Positions 6,825 through 15,037 of a stretch of DNA of 26,737 bases are shown here, piece by piece (position 1 is the first letter of the stretch; each line of letters starts with the position of its first letter). The DNA is from an uncultured Alphaproteobacteria bacterium (GTDB lineage Bacteria > Pseudomonadota > Alphaproteobacteria > Reyranellales > Reyranellaceae). The position numbers and the translations under genes are program-made. The notes below the pieces were generated by a model, which saw only the letters and a list, made by a program, of their open reading frames with translations, had not been told where the DNA came from and ran no database searches. The stretch covers positions 1 through 26,737 of the forward strand of contig CAIYWM010000029.1 in the NCBI GenBank assembly GCA_903929895.1, in the 5' to 3' direction.

Positions 6825-7913
6825 TCACTCCCGATTCGTGAACCGGGCGTTGCCCAGGCCGGTGCCGATCGTCATGACGCCCCAGTGCGTGACGTCCTTC
6901 ATGTTCGGGACTTCGCTCAGGCCCTGAACGACAGCGTCGTTGTGGATCTGGATGAAGATCTCGTGGCCGTCGATCTTGGGCAGATGGGCGGAAAGGGCGG
7001 TGGCGAGGTTGAACGACTTGCCTTCCCAGTTGCCCGGCAGGTTTTGGCCGCCCTTCAGGATGGAGCCCTGCTCGTCGATCAGCCCGGGACAGCCGATGCC
7101 CATGAAGGGCGCCAGCTTGATCTTTTCCTGCCTCGCGCGGTCGATCAGCTTGGCGATCATGGCGCCGATTCGCTCTATGGCTTCGTCGCGGTCGGGTTCG
7201 TCGTCGGAATGACGCCAGACCTGACGCTTCCAGACGTCCGCTTCCTCGACGTCGCCGCGCTTGCCCGAATTGAGTTCGACGACTCCCACCCGAACGTTGG
7301 TGCCGCCGATATCAACGGCGAGGATGGCGTCATGTCCGGCCATGACCCAGCTCGGGGCCAGATGCACGGCGCCGATCAGCCCGGCCTCGTCGGGATCGTT
7401 CTGGATCGCCGCCAGTTCGATCTTGATGCCGTCGGCCGCCAGCATGATGCCGGTTCGGCCCATCGCCAGTTCGCCGATCCGGCTGCCGATCATGCCGCCG
7501 CCGATCACGATGCGCTGCGTGTCCTTCCACGTGTCGAGCCGCAGGAAGCGGCGGATCACGGTCGCCAGTTCACCGGCGAACTCCTCGACGACGGTATGGA
7601 CCAGGCCGGCGGAGACGGGGTCGCCAGCGTTCAGCATCTTGTCGAGCTTCGACTTCGATATCTCTTCCATCGGGATGTCGCCGAACGGGTCCTCTCCGCG
7701 CTCCTTCAACCGGTCCCGCCAGTCGGCCAGGATGGCATGGAAGGCGCGGCGACTCGCGCGATCGCCCACGAAGCCTTCTTCATCGCGCAATTCTTCGTTG
7801 TAGGTATCCACGGTGACGGCGGGCAGGACGCGGCCGCCATGAACGAGGACCGATGGTGCCGTCGCCGCGTCTTCGGGGAGTGGTACATCCTGTGCTTTGG
7901 TCGTGGCGCTCAT
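6825..7913 (-). CDS. ROK-family kinase-like protein with circularly permuted motif order
   Basis: This is a 362-residue protein of the ASKHA/ROK sugar-kinase group. The phosphate-1 motif LAVDIGGTNVR sits at 198-208, GIGCPGLID at 272-280, the catalytic-Asp motif HNDA at 324-327 (Asp326) and the phosphate-2 motif TIGTGLG at 348-354, almost at the carboxy end. The part that normally closes a ROK protein lies near the amino side instead: adenosine motif RIVIGGG (134-140) and NDPDEAGLIGAVHLA (172-186). The zinc-binding Cys cluster and EIGH signature of typical ROK proteins are not seen. It may phosphorylate a hexose such as glucose, but the substrate is unproven. A strong AGGGGAGA site precedes ATG 7913. 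It is divergent from the metallopeptidase gene. Confidence 0.85.
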   Translation of the reverse strand: MSATTKAQDVPLPEDAATAPSVLVHGGRVLPAVTVDTYNEELRDEEGFVGDRASRRAFHAILADWRDRLKERGEDPFGDIPMEEISKSKLDKMLNAGDPVSAGLVHTVVEEFAGELATVIRRFLRLDTWKDTQRIVIGGGMIGSRIGELAMGRTGIMLAADGIKIELAAIQNDPDEAGLIGAVHLAPSWVMAGHDAILAVDIGGTNVRVGVVELNSGKRGDVEEADVWKRQVWRHSDDEPDRDEAIERIGAMIAKLIDRARQEKIKLAPFMGIGCPGLIDEQGSILKGGQNLPGNWEGKSFNLATALSAHLPKIDGHEIFIQIHNDAVVQGLSEVPNMKDVTHWGVMTIGTGLGNARFTNRE

Positions 7914-8031
7914 GCATCTCCCCTGTAAGGCCTGATGAACGGGAGAGACCGGGCGAAAGTTCCTAGTCTGGTTCGGCTGTGCGCGCCCCTGCGGCAGGAA
8001 AGCCTGGAAACGCCGGGGCACGTCCGGCGTT

Positions 8032-9099
8032 ATGGCCCCGATGAAACTCTTCAAGTGCCAGAGCTGCCAGCAGATTCTGTATTTCGAAAACGATGTCTGT
8101 GTGAAATGCGGACACACGCTCGGATACGTCCCCGAAGTCGCGACCGTTTCGGCGCTCGAGCCGGAGGGTGACTTCTGGCGCGCGCTGGCCTCGCCAGAAG
8201 TGCTCTACCGGTTCTGCGCGAATGCCCGGAACGCCGCCTGTAACTGGCTGGTCGAGTCGACGTCTTCCGAGAGCTTCTGCCTGTCCTGCCGGCATAACCG
8301 GACGATCCCGGATCTCACGCTCGCCGACAATCTGACCCATTGGCAGAAGATCGAGATCGCCAAGCATCGGCTCTTCTATTCGCTGCTGCGTCTGAGGCTG
8401 CCGGCACCGACCAAAGGCGAATCTCCGGAGGAAGGGCTGGCCTTCGACTTCCTGGCCGAGCTGCCACAGCCCGATGCGCCGCGCGTCATGACCGGTCACG
8501 ACAACGGGCTGATCACCATCGCGCTGGCCGAGGCCGACGATGCGGTCCGCGAGAAGAACCGCGTCGCCATGCATGAGCCTTATCGGACCCTGCTCGGCCA
8601 CTTCAGGCATGAGATCGGGCACTACTATTGGGACCGGCTGGTGCGCGACGGCGGTCCGCTCGACGGTTGTCGGCAGCTGTTCGGCGACGACAGCCAGGAT
8701 TACGGCCAGGCGCTGCAGGCCCACTATGCCAACGGTGCGCCGCCCGACTGGCAGGCAAACTTCGTCAGCCACTACGCGAGCTCGCACCCGTGGGAGGACT
8801 TCGCCGAGACCTGGGCGCATTACCTGCACATCGTCGACACGCTCGAGATCGCGCGGGCTTTCGGTCTGTCGACCCAGCCTCGTCTGGCCAGGGACGAGGA
8901 GCTGGACGCCTCCGTCGATTTCGATCCCTACCGCGTGAGCGAGATCGGCCGGCTCATCGACAGCTGGATGCCTCTGGCGCTGGCGCTGAACAGCCTCAAC
9001 CGCGCCATGGGCCAACCCGACGTCTATCCCTTCGTGCTGTCGCCGCCTGTGATCGAAAAGCTCGGCTTCATCCACCGGCTCATCCACCCGACACGGTAA
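8032..9099 (+). CDS. Zinc-ribbon putative metallopeptidase (Peptidase_Mx-like)
   Basis: This 355-residue protein begins with zinc-ribbon cysteines (C9-x2-C12, C23-x2-C26), followed by a second Cys group (C62, C70, C83-x2-C86). It then has a zincin motif HEIGH (193-197) in GHFRHEIGHYYWDRL and a downstream EDFAETWAHY that could supply the third ligand. This layout fits the putative zinc-binding metallopeptidase family PF15887/PF10005. There is no signal peptide, so it is probably cytoplasmic; the substrate is unknown. ATG 8032 or ATG 8041 (MKLFKC) could start it, as neither has a clear ribosome site. It converges with the DUF3500 gene, with 7 bases between stops. Confidence 0.85.
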   Translation: MAPMKLFKCQSCQQILYFENDVCVKCGHTLGYVPEVATVSALEPEGDFWRALASPEVLYRFCANARNAACNWLVESTSSESFCLSCRHNRTIPDLTLADNLTHWQKIEIAKHRLFYSLLRLRLPAPTKGESPEEGLAFDFLAELPQPDAPRVMTGHDNGLITIALAEADDAVREKNRVAMHEPYRTLLGHFRHEIGHYYWDRLVRDGGPLDGCRQLFGDDSQDYGQALQAHYANGAPPDWQANFVSHYASSHPWEDFAETWAHYLHIVDTLEIARAFGLSTQPRLARDEELDASVDFDPYRVSEIGRLIDSWMPLALALNSLNRAMGQPDVYPFVLSPPVIEKLGFIHRLIHPTR

Positions 9100-9106
9100 G
9101 CCGGCC

Positions 9107-10183
9107 TTAGCGGTGCTTCTGCTGGCGGTAGTGATCGGCCAGCGCGTCGCGTCCGAAATCGGCGGCGAGATCACGCCACACGGCGTGGACGTGGTTGGCG
9201 CCGTTTTGGGTGTTGTCGTGCTCGATCAATGTGACGGGGCCGTGGACCCGGAAGTAATGCGCCTCGCCCGGCGTCAGCGATCCGGCCCAGGCGAAGCGGA
9301 AGGTCGCGAGCCCCTGCTCCAGGACGCGCTGCTTCTGCTGGGCCAGCAGGTCGGGCGCGAGCGTGCCGAGGAAGCGGTCCATCAGCGCCTCGACCAGCGT
9401 GCGTTGTGCACCGGACATCTCGCCCAGCAGCAGCCCACGAGGACTACCGAGATCCTGCTCGCGTTGCGGGCTGGCCACGATCTCGCCGAACGAGCGGTTG
9501 GCGATGATGGCTGCCTCGCGCTGCCGGTCGTTGAGGCCCGCCATGATCTGGCGGGCGAGATCCTCGGACGGTCCCAGAAGGCGGAAGCCGCGATGGGGGC
9601 CGTCGCGCACCGTCGCGGGATGGGCCCCGGTGAAGAACGGCGTCACCGCGACCTGTCCGGGGGCGGGCAGCGCCACGTTCAGCGACAGGTGATGGCCCTC
9701 GAAGCGCCAGCCCCAGGGAGAGCGGCCCGGCGTACCGAACACCGAGACATAGTAGCGGGAGGGATCGCGGAAGCTGCCCTGCTGTTCGCGCAGCACGCCT
9801 TCGAGCAGGCGAACGCCATCGAGCAGTTCGAGGCCGCGCTGGTTCAGCACCGACGCGAAGAGCGCACGGGCGGAATTGGCCTGGTCGGCGCGCATCTCGC
9901 CCAAGGCGAGGCCCGAGCGGGTGCGTGGGATGTAATGCCAGTCGAGGCGATTGGTCGAGTCGAAGGCGATCAGTACCTGTCGTCGCTGGCCGTCGTCGAG
10001 GGAGAGGAGGAAGCGGTTGGCGGCATCGGCGATGCGCTGGGCGGCATCGACCGTCTGGGCGCTTGCGCTGCCGAACGGCAATAGGGCTGCCGCCGCCAGC
10101 ACGGTCCGCCGGGTCAGCGGGCCGTGGTGATGATGGGGATGGTCGTGAGACTCGTCGTGGGGATGCCAGCCGTCGTGCGGCAT
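9107..10183 (-). CDS. DUF3500 family protein, Tat-exported, histidine-rich leader
   Basis: This is a 358-residue protein of unknown function in the DUF3500 family, third in a minus-strand operon. The leader contains nine histidines in its first 20 residues, four of them consecutive, followed by a twin-arginine signal (TRRTVLAAAALLPFG) with likely cleavage after SASA near residue 42. The mature part has the family features SLDDGQRR, DWHYIPRTRSGLALGEM, an FEGHHLSLN segment and a final HYFRVHGPVTLIEHDN with HVHAVWRD. Placement behind a DsbD-like transporter and an exported peroxiredoxin-like protein suggests an envelope redox or metal role (inference). It starts 10 bases after the preceding stop, with a poor ribosome site, so translation may be coupled. 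Confidence 0.85.
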   Translation of the reverse strand: MPHDGWHPHDESHDHPHHHHGPLTRRTVLAAAALLPFGSASAQTVDAAQRIADAANRFLLSLDDGQRRQVLIAFDSTNRLDWHYIPRTRSGLALGEMRADQANSARALFASVLNQRGLELLDGVRLLEGVLREQQGSFRDPSRYYVSVFGTPGRSPWGWRFEGHHLSLNVALPAPGQVAVTPFFTGAHPATVRDGPHRGFRLLGPSEDLARQIMAGLNDRQREAAIIANRSFGEIVASPQREQDLGSPRGLLLGEMSGAQRTLVEALMDRFLGTLAPDLLAQQKQRVLEQGLATFRFAWAGSLTPGEAHYFRVHGPVTLIEHDNTQNGANHVHAVWRDLAADFGRDALADHYRQQKHR

Positions 10184-10193
10184 GGCCGGACCG

Positions 10194-10835
10194 TCAGGTC
10201 GAGGTCTTGGGATATTTCAGCGAGCAGCCATAGGCGCGGGTCGAAGCCTCGGCCACCGGCTTGCCGGACAGAACCTGGTCCAGCGCCACGCGGACATACT
10301 GCGTCGCCTTCGGAACGTCGGCGGCGCTCGATGAGGGGATCGAGTCGATGCCGCCCTTGTAGACCAGGATGCCGTTGGCATCGATGATGTACATGTGCGG
10401 CGTGACCGTGGCGCCATAGGCGCGCGCAACCTTGCTTTGCGGGTCGATGAGCACGGCGGCGGGCGCGGCGTTGCGGCTCTTGGTGAGGTCGTTGGCCTGT
10501 GTGGCCGTCACGTGGCCCTGCTCGCCGGTGGCGGACGAGGCGACCGTCAGCCAGACGACTCCCTTGGCGGCGGCCTCGCGCTGCTGGTCCTGCATGTTGT
10601 TGGACGTGTAGTGCTTGCGCACATAGGGGCAGTCGTGATTCGTCGTCTCGAGGACCACGACCTTGCCCTTGAGGTCGGCCAGCGACCAGCTCTTGCCGTT
10701 GCTGTCGACGGCGGTGAACTGCGGCGCGGGCTTGCCGACATCGGGGCTCGAGCTGGCAAAAGCGGCGGCGGGGGAGAGGGCGAGCGCGGCGCCACCGATC
10801 ATCACGGAACGACGGGGAACATTCAGCTTCGACAT
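10194..10835 (-). CDS. Tat-exported peroxiredoxin/redoxin-like protein
   Basis: This 213-residue thioredoxin-fold protein has a Tat-type signal (PRRSVMIGGAALALS, residues 7-21, cleavage near AFA-S). Cys69 lies in NHDCPYVRKHY, at the position of the active cysteine of AhpC/TSA-type redoxins. The cis-proline is in VTPHMYI (Pro146). A second cysteine, Cys204, sits near the carboxy terminus in AYGCSLKY and could form a resolving disulfide. It is probably a periplasmic thiol peroxidase or reductase fed by the DsbD-like protein encoded immediately upstream. Its ribosome site TAGGAGG begins with the upstream gene's stop codon. Apart from the single N-proximal Cys, no feature separates peroxidase from thiol-reductase function. 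Confidence 0.87.
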   Translation of the reverse strand: MSKLNVPRRSVMIGGAALALSPAAAFASSSPDVGKPAPQFTAVDSNGKSWSLADLKGKVVVLETTNHDCPYVRKHYTSNNMQDQQREAAAKGVVWLTVASSATGEQGHVTATQANDLTKSRNAAPAAVLIDPQSKVARAYGATVTPHMYIIDANGILVYKGGIDSIPSSSAADVPKATQYVRVALDQVLSGKPVAEASTRAYGCSLKYPKTST

Positions 10836-10840
10836 GACTG

Positions 10841-10847
10841 CCTCCTA
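10841..10847 (-). promoter_or_regulatory. Strong ribosome site overlapping the upstream stop codon
   Basis: On the minus strand the stop TAG of the DsbD-like gene is the first part of TAGGAGG, a near-perfect Shine-Dalgarno sequence 5 bases before the redoxin ATG. This implies translational coupling and a fixed stoichiometry between transporter and redoxin. Confidence 0.75.
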
Positions 10848-12977
10848 ACGCTTGGCTTGCTGGATTGACGACAACTCCGACAGGATCAGCGACTCGGTGA
10901 GGACCTGCGGCAGAATCTTTGGCCGATCCGCCCCGGGCGCCCAGAACAGGTAGAGCGGAACGCCGGCGCGGCCGAGTTCCTTCAGGACGCCGGTGATCTC
11001 GGCATCGCGGTTGGTCCAGTCACCCTTGAGCTTGACGACACCCGCCTGCTCGAATGCCTTCCGGCTGGCCGGCGTTTCAAGCGCGACCCGCTCGTTCACC
11101 AGGCAAGTAATGCACCAGGCGGCCGTGAAGTCGACGAAGACCGGCTTGCCCGCGGCCACGGCCTCGGCCATGCGGGCGCGCGAGAAGCGCTCCCAGCCTT
11201 CGAAGCTGACGCCGGCATTCGGACCGCCGGACGCCGAGGCGGCGGTCGCGGGACTGTCGTCGAGCTTGAGCGTGGCGGCAAAGGCCAACAGCACGGCCCC
11301 GGCGGCGAGACCACGGCGCATCCAAGTGCCCGCCGACTCAGCCGTGCCGATACGCAGCAGCCAGATGGCGAAGGCAATCAGGATCATGCCGCCCAGCGCG
11401 TAGAGCACCCCGTCGGCGCCGGTCTGCTGGGTCAGCACCCAGATCATCCAGACCGCGGAGGCATACATCGGGAAGGCGAGGAACTGGCGCAGCCGGTCCA
11501 TCCAGAGGCCGGGCCGTGGCATCAGCCGCTGCAGCGCGGGCGTCATCGACAGAGCGAGATAGGGCAGAGCGAGGCCGAGACCCATCGCCAGCAGCACCGC
11601 GACTGTGGCGGGCGCGGGCTGGCTCAGCGCAAAGCCCAGTGCGGCGGCCATGAACGGCGCGGTGCAGGGGGTCGCGACGATCACCGCCAGCACGCCGGTG
11701 AAGAAGGCGCCGGTCGTGCCGCCGCGGGAGACGAGGCCCTGGCCGACGCCGGCCAGGCGGTTGCCGACCTCGAACACGCCCGAGAGGTTGAGGCCGACCA
11801 CGAAGAACAGATAGGCGATCAGCAGCGAGAAGACCGGCGACTGGAACTGGAAGCCCCAGTTCACCTCGCCCGCGGTCGCGCGGATCGCGATCACGATGCC
11901 CGCCATGGCGGCGAAGGAGGCAAGGACCCCGGCGGTATAGGCGAGCCCGTCGCGGCGCATCTCGCTGCGCTCATGGCCGGCGAGGCGCGCGAAGGCCGCG
12001 GCCTTCATGGCCAGCACCGGGAAGACGCAGGGCATCAGGTTCAGGATCAGGCCGCCCAGCAGCGCGAACAGCAGGGCCTGCGCCAGCGAAAGATCCTCGG
12101 CGCCGATCGCATTCGCGAGCGATGCGCTGGCCGCCGGCACGAACGCCGGATCGAGCTTCGCCGAGACGTCGAAGGCCTGCTTCACACTGCCGTCGGCCGT
12201 CTTTTCGGTGAGCACCAGCGTGCCGGCGAGGTCGGCCGGCATCGCGGTCTTGGCGTCACCCCTCTTCAGGGGAATGCGGATGCCCTCAGGCGTCACCGTG
12301 GCACTCTGTTTGGCCATGGTGGCCACGGGGCCCCACTCGGCCGGGAAGAAATAGACGTTGCTCACCGAGTCCGCCTTCACGCCCTTGGCCTCGACCAGCA
12401 GGGTGGGATCGCCGCTCTTGGACAGGCCATAGCGGGCGGGCCACGGGCTTGGCGTCGGCACGGCGCGGCGCGCCTGCTCGAACAGGGTGAGGGTGGCGGG
12501 CGGCGCCGGCGTCGCGGCCGGGCCGGATGGCAGCACCAGCTCGAACTTGCCCTCTTCGGGGATGCAGACATCCTCGCAGACCAGCCAGTTGGCTTCGGCA
12601 GCCAAGGTCAGCGGTCCGATGAGGCCGGCCGGCGGCGTGATGCGCACCAGCAGCACCGACTCGTCCTTGAAGCCGTAATTTATGACGCCGCCGATATCGA
12701 ACAGGGTCGGGGCGGGCCAGACGATCGGATCTGCCTTGACGCCTTCGGGCAGCTTCCACGCGATCTCGGTCGGCAGACCGGAGTCGCCCGGATTCTTCCA
12801 GTAGGTGTGCCACTTGGGGCGCATCGTCTGGCGCAGCCCGACCCAGAACGGCTCACCGGGCTTGACCGTCGCGACCTCGGAGACGAGTTCGGACCGCACA
12901 TTGTCGGTCGTGACAACCGCCTGCGCGAAGGCCGGACCGGCCAGAAGCACGAGAAGAAGAACCAGGAGACGCGACAT
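10845..12977 (-). CDS. DsbD/ScsB-like thiol:disulfide electron transporter
   Basis: This 710-residue inner-membrane protein would carry electrons from cytosolic thioredoxin to envelope thiol proteins. It starts with a signal peptide (residues 1-19). The periplasmic DsbD-type N-domain has Cys134 and Cys138 in WLVCEDVCIP. A multi-helix membrane domain, about residues 298-570, has NLMPCVFP (Cys317) and VATPCTAPF (Cys438), and a C-terminal thioredoxin domain has AAWCITC (Cys622, Cys625). All six redox cysteines are present. The large N-region (about 280 residues) resembles ScsB more than enteric DsbD. ATG 12977 is chosen for its AGAAAGG site and the immediate signal peptide. It is the first gene of the three-gene operon and is divergent from the M20 hydrolase. 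Confidence 0.9.
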   Translation of the reverse strand: MSRLLVLLLVLLAGPAFAQAVVTTDNVRSELVSEVATVKPGEPFWVGLRQTMRPKWHTYWKNPGDSGLPTEIAWKLPEGVKADPIVWPAPTLFDIGGVINYGFKDESVLLVRITPPAGLIGPLTLAAEANWLVCEDVCIPEEGKFELVLPSGPAATPAPPATLTLFEQARRAVPTPSPWPARYGLSKSGDPTLLVEAKGVKADSVSNVYFFPAEWGPVATMAKQSATVTPEGIRIPLKRGDAKTAMPADLAGTLVLTEKTADGSVKQAFDVSAKLDPAFVPAASASLANAIGAEDLSLAQALLFALLGGLILNLMPCVFPVLAMKAAAFARLAGHERSEMRRDGLAYTAGVLASFAAMAGIVIAIRATAGEVNWGFQFQSPVFSLLIAYLFFVVGLNLSGVFEVGNRLAGVGQGLVSRGGTTGAFFTGVLAVIVATPCTAPFMAAALGFALSQPAPATVAVLLAMGLGLALPYLALSMTPALQRLMPRPGLWMDRLRQFLAFPMYASAVWMIWVLTQQTGADGVLYALGGMILIAFAIWLLRIGTAESAGTWMRRGLAAGAVLLAFAATLKLDDSPATAASASGGPNAGVSFEGWERFSRARMAEAVAAGKPVFVDFTAAWCITCLVNERVALETPASRKAFEQAGVVKLKGDWTNRDAEITGVLKELGRAGVPLYLFWAPGADRPKILPQVLTESLILSELSSIQQAKR

Positions 12978-13043
12978 TGCCTTTCTAAGTGACCTCGGGT
13001 CGTGGCGCTTGCAAGGCAATCCGGATCAAGCCGCCGTGATATT

Positions 13044-13072
13044 TTGCCCAGCTTCCCGTGAACGACTAAGGT
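13044..13072 (+). promoter_or_regulatory. Candidate promoter of the carbamoylase operon
   Basis: TTGCCC (13044-13049) and TAAGGT (13067-13072) are 17 bases apart and end 21 bases before ATG 13094, inside the 116-base divergent interval. The spacing is ideal but the boxes match only partly; found by eye. Confidence 0.35.
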
Positions 13073-13093
13073 CTTGGTCTTACTGGAGAATTC

Positions 13094-14314
13094 ATGTTGC
13101 GACTGGATGACCGGCGCCTGCTCGGTGCCCTCGACGATCTGGCTTCCATCGGCGCCATCGAGGGCGGCGGCTGCGCCCGGCTGGCGCTGACCGACGAGGA
13201 CAAGGCCGGCCGCGACCTGGTCGTGGGCTGGATGACGGCGCTGGGCCTCGCCGTGACGGTCGATGCGATCGGCAACGTGATCGGCATGCGCGCCGGCCGC
13301 GAGAACCTCGCGCCCGTGATGACTGGCAGCCATATCGACACGGTGCGCACCGGCGGCCGCTACGACGGCAACTACGGCGTCCTCGCGGGGCTCGAGGTCG
13401 TGCGCGCCTTGAACGAGGCCGGCGTCACGACGCGCCGTCCGATCGCGGTCGCCGTCTTCACCAACGAGGAAGGGGCACGCTTCCAGCCCGACATGATGGG
13501 CAGCCTGGTCTATGTCGGCGGTCTCGGGCTCAACGAGGCCTATGCGGCGGCCGACAAGGACGGTGCCTCGGTCGGCGACGAGCTGCGGCGCATCGGTTAT
13601 CTCGGGCCGGCAAAGCCGGGCGCGGTGAAGCCGCATGCCTTCGTCGAGCTGCATATCGAGCAGGGGCCGATCCTCGACGAGGAGAAGGTCCGGATCGGCG
13701 TCGTCGAGAGTGTGCAGGGCATCTCCTGGACCGAATACACGGTGACCGGCGTCTCCAACCATGCCGGCACGACGCCGATGCGCCTGCGTCGCGACGCGGG
13801 CTATCTCGCGGCCTCGGTCAATCTCTTCACCCGCAAGCTCGCCTGGGAAATGGGCGGCGACCAGGTTGCCACGGTGGGGGCGCTGGCGCTGCGGCCCAAC
13901 CTCATCAACGTCGTGCCCAACCGCGCGGTCTTCTCGGTCGACCTGCGCAACACCGACGAGGCGAAGCTCAAGGAGGCCGAGGCACGGGTCGCCGCGCACA
14001 TCGCCGAGGTCGCGAAGGCCGAGCGGGTCGAGGTCGAGGCGAAGGTGCTGGCGCGCTTCGAGCCGGTGATCTTCGATGCCGGCCTGGTCGACCGGGTAGA
14101 GCATCACGCCCGGGCGCTGTCGCTCAGCACGCGGCGCATGCCGTCGGGCGCCGGCCACGATGCCCAGATGATGCAGCGCCTCTGCCCGACGGCGATGATC
14201 TTCGTGCCGTCGGTGGCGGGCCTCAGCCACAATGTGAAGGAACACACCGAGGCGGCCGACCTTTCGGCCGGCGCACAGGTGCTGCTGAACGTGATGCTGG
14301 AACTGGCCGGGTAG
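13094..14314 (+). CDS. Zn-dependent M20 hydrolase (N-carbamoyl-L-amino-acid hydrolase / allantoate amidohydrolase type)
   Basis: This 406-residue di-metal amidohydrolase has the M20 carbamoylase layout. GSHIDTV (His80) is followed by GGRYDGNYGVLAG (bridging Asp91), FTNEEGARF (Glu125, Glu126), ELHIEQGP (His187) and GLSHNVKEHT near the carboxy end. A dimerisation domain with SNHAGTTPM lies between. The family cleaves N-carbamoyl-L-amino acids, allantoate or beta-ureidopropionate, releasing ammonia and carbon dioxide. Which one applies here is not decidable, but an N-carbamoyl-D-amino-acid hydrolase lies three genes downstream. GGAG sits 7 bases before ATG 13094. The next gene begins 3 bases after its stop. 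Confidence 0.88.
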   Translation: MLRLDDRRLLGALDDLASIGAIEGGGCARLALTDEDKAGRDLVVGWMTALGLAVTVDAIGNVIGMRAGRENLAPVMTGSHIDTVRTGGRYDGNYGVLAGLEVVRALNEAGVTTRRPIAVAVFTNEEGARFQPDMMGSLVYVGGLGLNEAYAAADKDGASVGDELRRIGYLGPAKPGAVKPHAFVELHIEQGPILDEEKVRIGVVESVQGISWTEYTVTGVSNHAGTTPMRLRRDAGYLAASVNLFTRKLAWEMGGDQVATVGALALRPNLINVVPNRAVFSVDLRNTDEAKLKEAEARVAAHIAEVAKAERVEVEAKVLARFEPVIFDAGLVDRVEHHARALSLSTRRMPSGAGHDAQMMQRLCPTAMIFVPSVAGLSHNVKEHTEAADLSAGAQVLLNVMLELAG

Positions 14315-14317
14315 GCA

Positions 14318-15037
14318 GTGAAGCAGCCCGAGAACAATCTTGCCGAGCAGGTGATGGCGCGGTTGAGCGCCGACATCCGCGGCGGCCGCCTTGCACCGGG
14401 CACGCGCCTGCCGACTGAACAGATGCTCACGAAGGAGTTGGGCGTGAGCCGCACGGTGGTCCGCGAAGCGGTGGCCGCGCTGCGTGCCGACGGGCTGGTC
14501 GTGACGCGCCGCGGCTCCGGTGCCTATGTCGCCGATCCCGCGGCCGGACCCTTCCGCATCGTGCCGCCGCGCGCGGCGTCGCTGTCCGACATTCTGAACG
14601 TCATGGAATTGCGCCTGGCCGTCGAAGTGCAGGCGGCGGGTCTCGCCGCCGAGCGCGCCAGCCGGAAGCAGGTCGTATCGATTCGCGCGGCGTGGCGGGC
14701 GATCGACGACGCCCTTCAGCGCGGCGAAGGCGCGGTCGCCCAGGATTTCGCCTTCCATCGCGCCATCGCCGAGGCGACCGGCAACGACCAGTTCCCGCGC
14801 TTCCTGGCCTATCTCGGCAGTCACGTGATCCCGCGCCAGAGCGTACGGCTGGATATGGATACGCCCGCCGAACGTCGTCTGTATCTCGAGCGTATCCAGG
14901 CCGAGCACACGCGCATCGTGACGGCCATCACCAATGGCGAGCCATCGGAAGCGCGGCGCGCCATGCGCGATCATCTCACGCGCTCGCTCGACCGCTATCG
15001 CACCCTGGCAGGAGGAAACAGGAATGGCCGACGCTAA
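14318..15037 (+). CDS. GntR-family (FadR subgroup) transcriptional regulator
   Basis: This is a 239-residue regulator. The amino-terminal winged helix-turn-helix contains RLPTEQMLTKELGVSRT, VVREAVAALRADGLV and TRRGSGAYV (about residues 30-72). A helical FCD ligand-binding domain follows, with LNVMELRLAVEVQAAGLAA, DFAFHRAIAEATGN (likely metal and ligand residues) and EHTRIVTAI. It probably represses the surrounding operon until its inducer, perhaps a sugar acid or carbamoyl compound, is present (inference). The start is GTG 14318, directly behind the hydrolase stop with a weak ribosome site, which suggests coupling. The carboxy end overlaps the next gene by 14 bases. Confidence 0.9.
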   Translation: MKQPENNLAEQVMARLSADIRGGRLAPGTRLPTEQMLTKELGVSRTVVREAVAALRADGLVVTRRGSGAYVADPAAGPFRIVPPRAASLSDILNVMELRLAVEVQAAGLAAERASRKQVVSIRAAWRAIDDALQRGEGAVAQDFAFHRAIAEATGNDQFPRFLAYLGSHVIPRQSVRLDMDTPAERRLYLERIQAEHTRIVTAITNGEPSEARRAMRDHLTRSLDRYRTLAGGNRNGRR

